Source of the DNA: Verrucomicrobia subdivision 3 bacterium UBA693
GTDB taxonomy: Bacteria > Verrucomicrobiota > Verrucomicrobiia > Limisphaerales > UBA8199
Assembly: GCA_002298785.1 (NCBI GenBank)
Contig: DBMR01000031.1
Location: 1-14,314 of the forward strand
Direction: 5' to 3'
Length of the DNA stretch: 14,314 bases
Both the position numbers and the translations under genes were made by a program. Of this stretch, positions 6,077-12,785 are shown in pieces. The notes beneath the pieces are model-generated. The model searched no databases. It saw nothing but the letters and a program-made list of their open reading frames with translations, and was not told the DNA's origin. How positions within the stretch are numbered: position 1 is the first letter of the stretch; the number at the start of each line of letters is the position of its first letter.

Positions 6077-7377
6077 CAGCCCCTCACCTCGTTCGCTTCG
6101 TCCATCTCTGCGGTAGTCCAACGGAATTTAAGGTGGGAAACGCCATTGATTTCCGGGACTGCGACCAGAGTTAGGGGCCAGGGGGGCGTCGAGGCTCCGT
6201 GGTGTGCGGTCGATTGGTTAAGTAATCGGAGAGCAACAACCTTCTTGAGCTCCGCATCATACAGACCTGAGGCATAACTGTCGGACTCCGCCACGCTCAG
6301 TAGGATCAGCGGTTGAATCATCTCAGGCTCTACATTGTTCGATCCCAGGAATGGACACATGGAAGTCTCATCACCTCCTTCGGGGCCGTCGTCTCCATCT
6401 TCCAACCCCAAGGTCATGCTCCAGAGCCAGATCGGATGCGCCAGCAAATCGTTCAGCCCAATTTCATGAACGAACTTCCACTGGCCAAGTCCTGACTGCG
6501 TGACCAGTCCTGCAAGGTCATTCCTTTCAGTTCCAATTGGGATTTGCTCGGCTGGTAGCTCAGTTTCGATAGGCTTCGAGTCCTGCTTACTTTGAAACAC
6601 CCGCAGGACAGAGTATTGCCGGTCTGCAGGACCGGGCACTGGCTGCTCCAGGAGTTCAATCTGATCAGGCGGGGCGTTGGCCTCCGCGTACGAGTTCTGC
6701 ATTTCCACGATTTTTGTGGTGCCCGGTCTGATTCCGGCGGTCGGAATTGCGGAGGCTCCGATACCTCTTGGCCATCTAACCTCCACGCCTATCCAGGGCA
6801 GTTCGAGCTGCGAGTCATTTTTGACTTCAACCAGCAGCTTGCCATCCGGGGTAACTCCGAGCTGCTTGAAGCGAAACAGGGGGATCGCCTCCACGATGCG
6901 TTCTTCCTCCTCGGTGAAGGGCGGCACTGGCTTCTTCACACACTCCCATTCTTGCCTTGAGTAAAGTCGGCGCGCCTTTCGGCAGGCACGCTCGATCCAC
7001 TGCTGAAAAGAGCTGGCAAGGCGCTGGGAGGAATACCCGTAAACCGCTCCATTTCCAGCCCATTTCCCATCTTTCCACAGGTAAAACACCCTGTTGAACG
7101 CGGTGCCACCGATTGCATAAGCCATGGCCGCCCCTCGCTGCTCCTTCCAGTAGTTTGGAGGTGCTTGGACAACCACCTCGTAACGTTCGCCAACATGAGG
7201 ATCTCTGAAAAGTTTGGTAATCCCGAATTTCTCAATGAATTCGCGATAGTCGTCAGGCAGACGCTGATGATTGTCTTCGAACTCTGCCAGCGCCGCAGCG
7301 GGGACCGCCTGAAAGAGGAAAAACTTCTCTTGTCGCACCTCCGCTCGTAGGTCTTCCAGCCATTTGTAGCGACTCAT
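6076..7377 (-). CDS. SUKH (SMI1/KNR4-like) immunity protein with long C-terminal extension
   Basis: A 433-residue soluble protein. Residues about 30-132 look like a SUKH domain: the helix motif L-P-D-D-Y-R-E-F-I-E-K-F-G at 40-52, then strand-rich sequence (V-F-Y-L-W-K-D-G-K-W at 97-106) and a closing helix with S-S-F-Q-Q-W-I-E. SUKH proteins are the commonest immunity proteins of bacterial polymorphic toxins and act by binding the toxin. Residues 165-260 suggest a beta-sandwich-like domain (L-L-V-E-V-K-N-D-S-Q...G-I-R-P-G-T-T-K), followed by about 170 residues I cannot place. Typical SUKH immunity proteins are nearer 130-200 residues. The gene starts 5 bases after the HNH toxin tip ends. I chose the ATG at 7377 because GGGA lies 9 bases before it. 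The TTG at 7386, overlapping the toxin stop, has no such spacing. Base composition is visibly more AT-rich than in neighbouring genes. Confidence 0.75.
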   Translation of the reverse strand: MSRYKWLEDLRAEVRQEKFFLFQAVPAAALAEFEDNHQRLPDDYREFIEKFGITKLFRDPHVGERYEVVVQAPPNYWKEQRGAAMAYAIGGTAFNRVFYLWKDGKWAGNGAVYGYSSQRLASSFQQWIERACRKARRLYSRQEWECVKKPVPPFTEEEERIVEAIPLFRFKQLGVTPDGKLLVEVKNDSQLELPWIGVEVRWPRGIGASAIPTAGIRPGTTKIVEMQNSYAEANAPPDQIELLEQPVPGPADRQYSVLRVFQSKQDSKPIETELPAEQIPIGTERNDLAGLVTQSGLGQWKFVHEIGLNDLLAHPIWLWSMTLGLEDGDDGPEGGDETSMCPFLGSNNVEPEMIQPLILLSVAESDSYASGLYDAELKKVVALRLLNQSTAHHGASTPPWPLTLVAVPEINGVSHLKFRWTTAEMDEANEVRG

Positions 7378-7382
7378 AACGA

Positions 7383-7640
7383 TCAATCCCGATCATCCAG
7401 CGTTTCTGGGGTGGGCCAGTCTGTATCTGAATCGTTACATTTTTTACCGCCGCGTTGCGCCCACCTGGCGAAGTCACCATTATCCTGATGGTGCTTAATG
7501 TGATCTGCTCTGGTCATGGGAGTTATGTTGCCGACCGAGTCCGCACCGCCATCCGCCAATGCGACGAGGTGCTGCACTTGCTGTGGACCTCCCGTGCCCG
7601 GGTCTCTAAGCCACGAATAGTTGCTATCGGTCGCCCGCAT
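7383..7640 (-). CDS. HNH-nuclease toxin tip, orphan C-terminal module
   Basis: An 85-residue frame from ATG 7640, preceded by GAGGA at 4-base spacing. It resembles the C-terminal nuclease domains of RHS/CdiA-type polymorphic toxins: Q-V-Q-H24-L-V-A-L-A-D-G-G, V-G-N38-I-T-P-M, D-H47-I-K-H50-H51, then G-D-F-A-R-W-A-Q-R. The H...N...H spacing fits an HNH/His-Me finger active site that cuts nucleic acid in a target cell after delivery. The immunity-like gene begins 5 bases downstream, the usual toxin-then-immunity order. Missing are the long repeat-bearing delivery part and any signal peptide. The open frame extends upstream to 8057, but that part runs through a dispersed repeat and a Cys-rich nonsense stretch. 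The module is either a detached tip kept for recombination, a free intracellular toxin, or a relic. Domain call is good; the exact subfamily is not settled. Confidence 0.7.
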   Translation of the reverse strand: MRATDSNYSWLRDPGTGGPQQVQHLVALADGGADSVGNITPMTRADHIKHHQDNGDFARWAQRGGKKCNDSDTDWPTPETLDDRD

Positions 7641-7660
7641 TTGTTCCTCATAATCCTTAA

Positions 7661-7919
7661 TCAGTCTAGATTTGTCCCCACGCCTGGTTGGAGGGAAGGC
7701 GCTCCAACAGCAGCAATAGCATTTTCGCAATCGAAAGCCGGCGTACCTGCCGCAAAGATCCAAACACTCATTGAGCTTATGGGACCCGGCATATTTAAGT
7801 ATAATAAAAATGTTTTCAAAGCAACCGCAGCCCCAAACCTTAACGCGTTCTTCCTGGTTGGACGCGATTTTGGCTTTCGGCCTGGTGAACCACCAATAAA
7901 CAGCTTCTCCCCACGACGG
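7661..7919 (-). pseudogene. Decayed, frameshifted upstream part of the toxin gene
   Basis: Upstream of the HNH tip the most protein-like frame differs from the tip's frame. It reads through M-P-G-P-I-S-S-M-S-V-W-I-F-A-A-G-T-P-A and ends at TGA 7661-7663 after G-V-G-T-N-L-D. The tip's frame over the same DNA is an unlikely Cys-rich string (K-C-Y-C-C-C-W). A single frameshift near 7665-7680 would join the two. The frame is lost at about 7919, where the dispersed repeat begins. I interpret this as a truncated remnant of a larger toxin. The region is AT-rich for the window. Confidence 0.45.
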
Positions 7920-7920
7920 T

Positions 7921-7973
7921 AAGGGAACAACGGAATACGGGGAATACGCGGAAGGGGAGCCGGACAGAGGAAA
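7921..7973. repeat. Dispersed intergenic repeat, copy 2
   Basis: It matches 5603-5655 at about 48 of 53 positions in the same orientation. Its left edge coincides with the point where the truncated toxin frame loses protein-like character. It may have marked or mediated the rearrangement that removed the toxin's N-terminal part; this is inference. Confidence 0.75.
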
Positions 7974-8211
7974 ACGCCAGAGTTTCCCGGGGCGTTGCCC
8001 TGGGCTGAAGAGTGATGGCTCCTTTGGGGCGGGGTTTGGAGTCCCGATAAGCGGCAAGCGGACAGCGGTTAACGTCCTGGCTTCCGCGAAGTCCCCCGCT
8101 CACCTGGCCGCCAACCTCGTGGGCGGACAATAGCAGGATCGCCAGGGGGTAGCGCGGGAAACGCGAAAAAAATGATGCCCCGTAACCACCGCGGGTTAAG
8201 TCGCGTCTCAT
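7974..8211. other. Intergenic region between toxin relic and sulfotransferase
   Basis: No credible gene is seen. Part of the stretch continues the dispersed-repeat context (gaaaacgccagagtttcccggggcg-like sequence). I could not identify a convincing promoter for the sulfotransferase here. Confidence 0.6.
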
Positions 8212-8228
8212 CTAATCGTAACGATTAG
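8212..8228 (+). promoter_or_regulatory. Palindrome overlapping the sulfotransferase ribosome-binding site
   Basis: CTAATCGT-A-ACGATTAG is an 8-bp perfect inverted repeat around one base. Its right end overlaps the AGGA Shine-Dalgarno at 8227-8230, which lies 7 bases before the ATG at 8238. It could be an operator for a dimeric regulator or a hairpin that hides the ribosome site. A repeat of this length is expected a few times by chance in 14 kb; only its placement is suggestive. Confidence 0.4.
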
Positions 8229-8237
8229 GATTTGTCT

Positions 8238-9998
8238 ATGAGGTATATCCCAGGCGCCATCGTGGTGGCTGCGCTTTGCCTGAATGCGGCGGCGCTCACA
8301 TTTGTCTCGAACCCCGGCTTCGCGCCGGCCACCAACGCCCCATTGGCGGGCACCCTGTCCGTCACCACGGATGTCCCCTCGCGCGTCACCGTGTCGATGA
8401 GCGACGGCACCACCAACTGGGTGCGGGCGTTTCACGACTACAGCACCAGCCACGCCCTGCCGCTGCTCGGGTTCAAGCCCTCCGGCGCCTACCTCATCAC
8501 GGTGACGGTCACCGACAAGCATCGCCAGAGCCTCACCGCGGCCCAGCCGCTCGCCTTCAACACGCCCGCCCTACCCGGCGATTTCCCGAAGTCCGTCGTG
8601 TTCGCGTCGGCCCCGGACCGCATGGAGCCGGGCTACACGCTCACGCGGATCATCAACCGCAATTCGCACGTCGCCTACATCCTGATGGTGGACAACACCG
8701 GCGCCACGGTGTGGTACAGCAAAATTGCGACGACAGCCGACGTGCGCCAACTCGACAACGGGGACTTGTTCATTCCCCTGACCTCCACCTTCGTGGAAGC
8801 CAACATGCTGGGCAATACGGTCAAAACCTGGACCACCCCGGCTGGCCTGCCGATCAACCTGCACGACGGCGTGCCCACGCCGCACGGCACGATTCTCTAC
8901 CTGAGCGACGCCGGCCGCACCGTAGATAATTTTCCAACCAGCGCCACCGACCCGAACGCCCCGACCGCCACCACCAACGTGCTGTACAACCAGGTCGTCG
9001 AGATCTCCGCCACCGACTCGAGCCTGGTTGACATCTGGACCCCGCTGGACGTGCTCGATCCGCGGCGCCTGACCTATCTCACCTTCGACATCAAGGCCAC
9101 GCTCGGCTGGGACATCGAACACTGCAACGCCATCATCGAGGACCCACGTGACCACACGCTCATCGTTTCCATGCGCAACCAGAATTGCGTCGTTAAAATC
9201 CGGCGCGACACCGGCCAGCTCAAATGGATTCTCGGCCCGCACGAGAACTGGGGCCCTGCCTTTCAAGCTTACTTGCTCACACCTGTTGGCGAATCGTTTG
9301 CCTGGCAGTACGGCCAGCACGCGCCCGTGATCACCCCCCAGGGCACGCTGCTGCTCTACGACGACGGCAACGATCGCGCCACGCCGTTCGCCCCGCCGCT
9401 GCCCGACACGAGCAACTACAGCCGCGCGGTGGAATACGCCATCAATGAAGATACCCTGGAGATTTCGCAGGTCTGGGAATATAGCGGCACCAACACCGAC
9501 CGGCTCTACACCGACCGCGTGGGCAACGCGGATCACCTGCCCAAAACCGGAAACGTGCTGCTGAACTTCGGCTACATCGTCTGCGAAAATGGCATCCGCC
9601 CGAGCACCAACTCGCCCACCGCCTCCGCCATCCGGATCAAGGAAGTCACGCACGACGCCGCGCCGGAAGTGCTCTTCGACCTGGCTTTCTTCGACTACGC
9701 CAACACCTCCGGCACGTTCCTCGGATACAACAACTATCGCGCCCACCGCGTGCCCGACCTCTACCCGCACCTCCCCCGACCGGTGGAGGACCTGGACGTG
9801 CATTTCGACCACGGCGCGGTGCGCCTCGAGTTCAGCGGCGACGAAACCCGGACCTACGCCGTGGAAGCGTCGTCCGACCTGGTCACCTGGGAGTCCCTCG
9901 GCGAGGCGACCGCCGAGGACGCGCTCGGCGATTTTGGCTTTGAAGATTCGTCCGGAGGCGACCTCGGGACGCGCTTCTACCGGGTCGAATCACAGTAA
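8238..9998 (+). CDS. Exported arylsulfate sulfotransferase (ASST family)
   Basis: A 586-residue protein with a Sec signal peptide (1-20, ending N-A-A-A-L). An N-terminal beta domain comes first, then a beta-propeller like E. coli periplasmic arylsulfate sulfotransferase, which moves sulfate from one phenolic compound to another without PAPS. The E. coli catalytic set H252, H356, R374, H436 has counterparts H209 (L-H-D-G-V), H295 (E-H-C-N-A), R313 (S-M-R-N-Q-N) and H361 (G-Q-H-A-P); the 18-residue His-Arg spacing is the same. H361 would carry the sulfate. L-L-L-Y-D-D-G-N (371-378) is another family block. Residues 515-586 form an extra module (Y-A-V-E-A-S-S-D-L...R-F-Y-R-V-E) frequent on secreted Verrucomicrobia proteins. 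ATG 8238 is preferred over TTG 8232 because AGGA lies 7 bases upstream. No DsbL/DsbI partner is nearby. The gene is monocistronic and convergent with the next one. Confidence 0.87.
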   Translation: MRYIPGAIVVAALCLNAAALTFVSNPGFAPATNAPLAGTLSVTTDVPSRVTVSMSDGTTNWVRAFHDYSTSHALPLLGFKPSGAYLITVTVTDKHRQSLTAAQPLAFNTPALPGDFPKSVVFASAPDRMEPGYTLTRIINRNSHVAYILMVDNTGATVWYSKIATTADVRQLDNGDLFIPLTSTFVEANMLGNTVKTWTTPAGLPINLHDGVPTPHGTILYLSDAGRTVDNFPTSATDPNAPTATTNVLYNQVVEISATDSSLVDIWTPLDVLDPRRLTYLTFDIKATLGWDIEHCNAIIEDPRDHTLIVSMRNQNCVVKIRRDTGQLKWILGPHENWGPAFQAYLLTPVGESFAWQYGQHAPVITPQGTLLLYDDGNDRATPFAPPLPDTSNYSRAVEYAINEDTLEISQVWEYSGTNTDRLYTDRVGNADHLPKTGNVLLNFGYIVCENGIRPSTNSPTASAIRIKEVTHDAAPEVLFDLAFFDYANTSGTFLGYNNYRAHRVPDLYPHLPRPVEDLDVHFDHGAVRLEFSGDETRTYAVEASSDLVTWESLGEATAEDALGDFGFEDSSGGDLGTRFYRVESQ

Positions 9999-9999
9999 A

Positions 10000-10015
10000 C
10001 CGGCAGCCGCGCCGG
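10000..10015. terminator. Hairpin between convergent genes, possible bidirectional terminator
   Basis: ccggc (10000-10004) and gccgg (10011-10015) can form a 5-bp GC stem with a 6-nt loop in the 21-base gap between two convergent stop codons. No clear T-run follows on either side, so it is at best a weak terminator. Confidence 0.3.
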
Positions 10016-10019
10016 AGCG

Positions 10020-10538
10020 TCAGGCCTTCTTATCGCCAATCCGCACGATCGAGTAAATGATGGCGGTGGGGATGCCCGCCACCAGCGCGAGCGCAATGAA
10101 CAGGCCGGAACCTTCCCCGCGTTTGCGGATGTCGGTATAAATCCAAATCGCCAGAAGGATGTTGCAGATGAGGCCGCAGAACATCAACAAACCGATCAAA
10201 TCCTTGATGGCCTTGTGGCCCTGGGCCATTTCCGGTCCTGGAAGCCCGGGCGCCGGGAAGGGGCGTTGCAGCGCGTGCGCGTTGGGGCGCATCGCCGGGG
10301 TGGCCTGCGGGCCTTGCGGCATGTAATTCTGCTGCCGCCCTTCGAGCGAGCCGAACTGGCGCATCATTTGTTCCTGGCGCTGGGCGACTTCGTTCAGGCG
10401 GCGTTCCAGGCGCTGCAAGCGGTCGCCCGGCCCGCCGACGTTGTCTTCAGCGGCCACGGCCACGCGGGCCTGGTTGAAAGTTGCCACCCACAGGAAAACT
10501 GCCATCAGACACCATTTCCAGAAGCTGTGTTTCGTCAT
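10020..10538 (-). CDS. Membrane protein with coiled coil, unknown function
   Basis: A 172-residue protein I do not recognise by name. Residues 1-30 look like a signal peptide (A-V-A-A end). Residues 38-72 form a predicted coiled coil with regular Leu/Arg/Gln spacing (R-L-Q-R-L-E-R-R-L-N-E-V), and 74-103 is a Pro-rich linker. Two membrane helices follow at about 111-134 and 145-166. Between them lies W-I-Y-T-D-I-R-K-R-G-E-G-S-G, a short loop resembling small bacterial membrane proteins with a 'DxRKRG' turn. The coiled coil would lie outside the cytoplasmic membrane if the signal is cleaved. The ATG at 10538 is preceded by GAGGG at about 5 bases, a good start. It is monocistronic and convergent with the sulfotransferase; no functional link is evident. 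Confidence 0.75.
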   Translation of the reverse strand: MTKHSFWKWCLMAVFLWVATFNQARVAVAAEDNVGGPGDRLQRLERRLNEVAQRQEQMMRQFGSLEGRQQNYMPQGPQATPAMRPNAHALQRPFPAPGLPGPEMAQGHKAIKDLIGLLMFCGLICNILLAIWIYTDIRKRGEGSGLFIALALVAGIPTAIIYSIVRIGDKKA

Positions 10539-10829
10539 ATACCCTCAGTGATGTGTAGTTAAACCGTCGGCCCTGGTCTGCCATTCCCCGCGTGCGCGGC
10601 CAGGCGGCGGTTCATTGGTTGCATTAAGACGCGGCCATGGATCATGCCCGGCCGCTTTGGCTTTCTCTAATACAGACGGAGCTGCTGCCCGGAGGGTTAC
10701 ATCCCGCCCCAGGTCCGGCGGCCAGCCTGACCCGCCCGCTGCATGCACGGAACAGCGCTGTCCGTTCCGCCAGAAAGGGTTGGCACGCCAGGGAATCGCC
10801 CCGGGGAACGTCGTACCTTTTTTACCCTT

Positions 10830-11804
10830 TCAATTGGACCGATAACTCGAAACACGGTCCAAACGGCGGGTCATTTCGTTGGTGTAGTGCCGTCCGAGCG
10901 TTTCTTTGTGGCGCAAAATCCACTCGCTCAGCTTCGTCGCACCCAGTGGAGGAGCGTCAACGCAAAGTCGTCCCTCCATCAACCCGCGGATTTCCTGGCG
11001 GGTGATCACCACGTCCCGCACCAGCTCGCCCACCAGCCGGCACGCCCAGTAGCCCAGTTCCGGCGGCACGTTCACAATGGGCCGCTTCAACCCCAGGTTC
11101 TGACGAACCAATTCCACCAACTCCCGATACGTGAAGGTTTCCGGTCCGATGGCATTGATGATTTCGTTCTGAGTTCCAGCGGCCTTTTCGACGGCGGCCG
11201 AGGCGAGATCATCCACGTAAATTGGTTGTACCCGGTAAGCGCCGGCGCCGAACACCCCAAACACCGGCAGGTGCCGCAGCGACCACGCAATGTTGTTGAT
11301 CAACACGTCCTCTTTTCCAAATAGAACCGTCGGGCGAAGAATGCAATAAGACACACCCAGACTGCTCAGCGCCGATTCAAGCTCCGCTTTGCCACGGAAA
11401 TATGGCAAATCAGAATTAGCATCCGGATTGGTGATGCTGATGTGAACAATCCGGCGCACACCGGCCTTTTTTGCCGCCTCAAAAAGCACGCGGGTATTGG
11501 CCACCGCTTGCTCGTGTGTGAACAGCTTGTGGTCGAAGCGCACCCAGTAGGTATTGATCAGCGCGTCGGTGCCCCGAAGCGACTCCACCAAACGCTCGGG
11601 GTGGTCAAAATCGAACGGAACCGCCCGCAACCTCTCTCCGAAGGGGTTGTGCCGCCGCACCGAGTTCGTCAGCGTAATCACGCTGTCGCCCTGCGCCAAC
11701 AAACGTTGGGCAATGTAGCGGCCGGAGTAGCCGAAAGCTCCTGTTATAGCAACGCGCATTCGTTCTTGCTGGCGGGACGATCCTGCCGCCTTAAGTAGCT
11801 CCAC
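10830..11804 (-). CDS. NAD(P)-binding protein, NDUFA9/NmrA-like atypical short-chain dehydrogenase
   Basis: A 324-residue cytoplasmic protein of the extended/atypical SDR group, closest in pattern to NmrA-like and complex-I NDUFA9-like proteins. The Rossmann start is V-A-I-T-G-A-F-G-Y-S-G (18-28), with the glycine motif T-G-x-x-G-x-x-G. A V-R-R-I-V-H-I-S-I strand lies at 116-124, and Y-F-R-G-K at 135-139 keeps the Y-x-x-x-K pair. L-R-P-T-V-L-F-G follows, then Q-P-I-Y-V-D-D-L-A, both typical of the NDUFA9-like set. The C-terminal half lacks a recognisable catalytic addition, and the substrate is unknown. The start is GTG 11804, because GGAGGA lies exactly 6 bases before it. An internal ATG at 11759, where many homologues would begin, has no such site. 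No partner gene adjoins it. Confidence 0.83.
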   Translation of the reverse strand: MELLKAAGSSRQQERMRVAITGAFGYSGRYIAQRLLAQGDSVITLTNSVRRHNPFGERLRAVPFDFDHPERLVESLRGTDALINTYWVRFDHKLFTHEQAVANTRVLFEAAKKAGVRRIVHISITNPDANSDLPYFRGKAELESALSSLGVSYCILRPTVLFGKEDVLINNIAWSLRHLPVFGVFGAGAYRVQPIYVDDLASAAVEKAAGTQNEIINAIGPETFTYRELVELVRQNLGLKRPIVNVPPELGYWACRLVGELVRDVVITRQEIRGLMEGRLCVDAPPLGATKLSEWILRHKETLGRHYTNEMTRRLDRVSSYRSN

Positions 11805-11810
11805 CGACTG

Positions 11811-11816
11811 TCCTCC
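11811..11816 (-). promoter_or_regulatory. Strong ribosome-binding site deciding a GTG start
   Basis: GGAGGA on the minus strand, 6 bases before GTG 11804. It is the strongest Shine-Dalgarno in the window and supports the longer reading of the NDUFA9/NmrA-like gene by 15 residues. Confidence 0.7.
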
Positions 11817-11984
11817 AAGCGGCTGCCGTCCCGGCCATAAACAGAACCCAAACCTAGGACCCCGGCCTTAGCCCGGTCCAGAGAATTCCAATGATCTCCT
11901 AGCACCCAAAGCGATGGGTTGAGACGTCCGACAAAGCGGGTCCCAAGCCGTCCCGGAACCCTTCCCGTCATAAGGGAGACCCCG

Positions 11985-12027
11985 TTACGATATTACCAGA
12001 CGTTACCAAATGTTACCAAACGTGACC
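11985..12027. repeat. Helically phased TTACC array
   Basis: TTACC starts at 11993, 12003 and 12013, and TGACC at 12023, so four units sit at an exact 10-base period. A further TTACG lies at 11985. The 10-base period places the motif on one face of the helix, as expected for cooperative binding by a direct-repeat-binding protein. The spacers (agacg, aaatg, aaacg) are also similar. Confidence 0.65.
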
Positions 12028-12182
12028 GAAAATGGAATTTTCACCTGGCGTACCCCAAAGCGGCCCGCCGCCAGCCTGAGCCAAGTCTAAATTGCCGAAG
12101 GCTGTCGCCTCCCCCCGTTTAAGCAGAGGCATGGAGCGGCCGCGGTGCCGCCTGCGTGCAGGACAGGAATGGCTCAGGAACT

Positions 12183-12198
12183 TTACCAAAACTTTACC
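12183..12198. repeat. Second TTACC pair, 11-base period
   Basis: Two copies of ctttacc spaced 11 bases apart (TTACC at 12183 and 12194), in the same orientation as the array at 11985-12027. The two arrays bracket about 155 bases that include 'gtttaagcagaggcatgg'. Confidence 0.5.
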
Positions 12199-12699
12199 GT
12201 TTTTGGCCATTTTTTCACCAATGCCCTTTCGTCTTGCTGGCCGGAGGTCCTCGTGGACGGCCACCGTTTGAGATCGGACGACCGAAACTAAAACGGACAG
12301 CGAAAACTCCGACCTAGTCCATGGGTATTAAGCCACGGACGGGTTTTAGTTGAAATTTTAGGGATGCGCGCTGCCGCACCCGACACCTCCCTATCTCACC
12401 GAGAAAGGCCCAGGCAACTGGGGGTTACTGGCACTCCACCGGAATGTTTTCGCCGGCCAACGGTCGCTGCACCGCAACGTCCAATTGACGATTCAGACTA
12501 GCAAGCGGTGATGGAAGTGTCAAGCGGGGGAAAAGCTGAAATTGGGAAAGCGGAAACCAGAAAAAGGGTGCAGCAGCTTGGGCTTGGGGTTGGGAATAAC
12601 CGACTGAGAGGCCGGCGTCGGCGCTACCCAGGCTTGACGTGGCTTATGATCGGACCTAGATTTTGAGTGTGAATCTAATCCTTGTGCCGAGGACGGGTC

Positions 12700-12747
12700 A
12701 ACTCCATGTTTCTGCCCTAATATGCAATAGCATGGAGTTTTCTCCAT
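12700..12747 (+). promoter_or_regulatory. Mutually exclusive hairpins upstream of the 12786 gene
   Basis: AACTCCATG (12700-12708) can pair with CATGGAGTT (12731-12739). Part of the latter, ATGGAG (12732-12737), can instead pair with CTCCAT (12742-12747) across a TTTT loop. The two pairings exclude each other, as in attenuators or operators. The structure ends about 38 bases before the ATG. Each repeat alone is not beyond chance in a window this size. Confidence 0.35.
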
Positions 12748-12785
12748 ACTAAACAAAGGGTTGGCCCACTTCAAGCACCGTGAAC

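Larger units (their letters stand above)
11817..12779. other. Long intergenic region, about 1 kb, no credible gene
   Basis: Short frames on both strands (for example minus 11744-11971, minus 12013-12264 and minus 12520-12774) lack domains and ribosome sites. The region holds the TTACC array at 11985-12027, a related pair at 12183-12198, and the nested inverted repeats at 12700-12747. The stretch 12520-12630 has the low-complexity 'gaaattgggaaagcggaaacc' style typical of repeat-derived DNA. Otherwise I see nothing in it. Confidence 0.65.

Noticed and set aside
7661..7919. Possible Hint/intein-type domain, because the decayed frame contains F-A-A-G-T-P-A
   Set aside because: The catalytic cysteine that precedes this motif in Hint domains is absent (V-W-I-F-A-A-G-T-P) and no later Hint blocks are visible.
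7455..7922. A 155-codon plus-strand frame opposite the toxin tip
   Set aside because: The opposite strand has the H-N-H motif and the toxin-immunity order; this frame has no domain or start signal.
11744..11971. A 75-codon minus-strand frame overlapping the start of the NDUFA9/NmrA-like gene
   Set aside because: It overlaps the well-supported GTG start and GGAGGA site in another frame and has no recognisable domain.
12013..12264. An 83-codon minus-strand frame, M-A-K-N-G-K-V-L-V-K-F-L from its inner ATG
   Set aside because: It runs through the TTACC arrays, whose phased pattern explains the sequence better. There is no ribosome site or domain; it is probably repeat-derived.
12286..12351. 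Perfect 9-bp inverted repeat AACTAAAAC / GTTTTAGTT with a 48-base loop
   Set aside because: About three such repeats are expected by chance at this spacing in a 14-kb window, and nothing nearby gives it a role.
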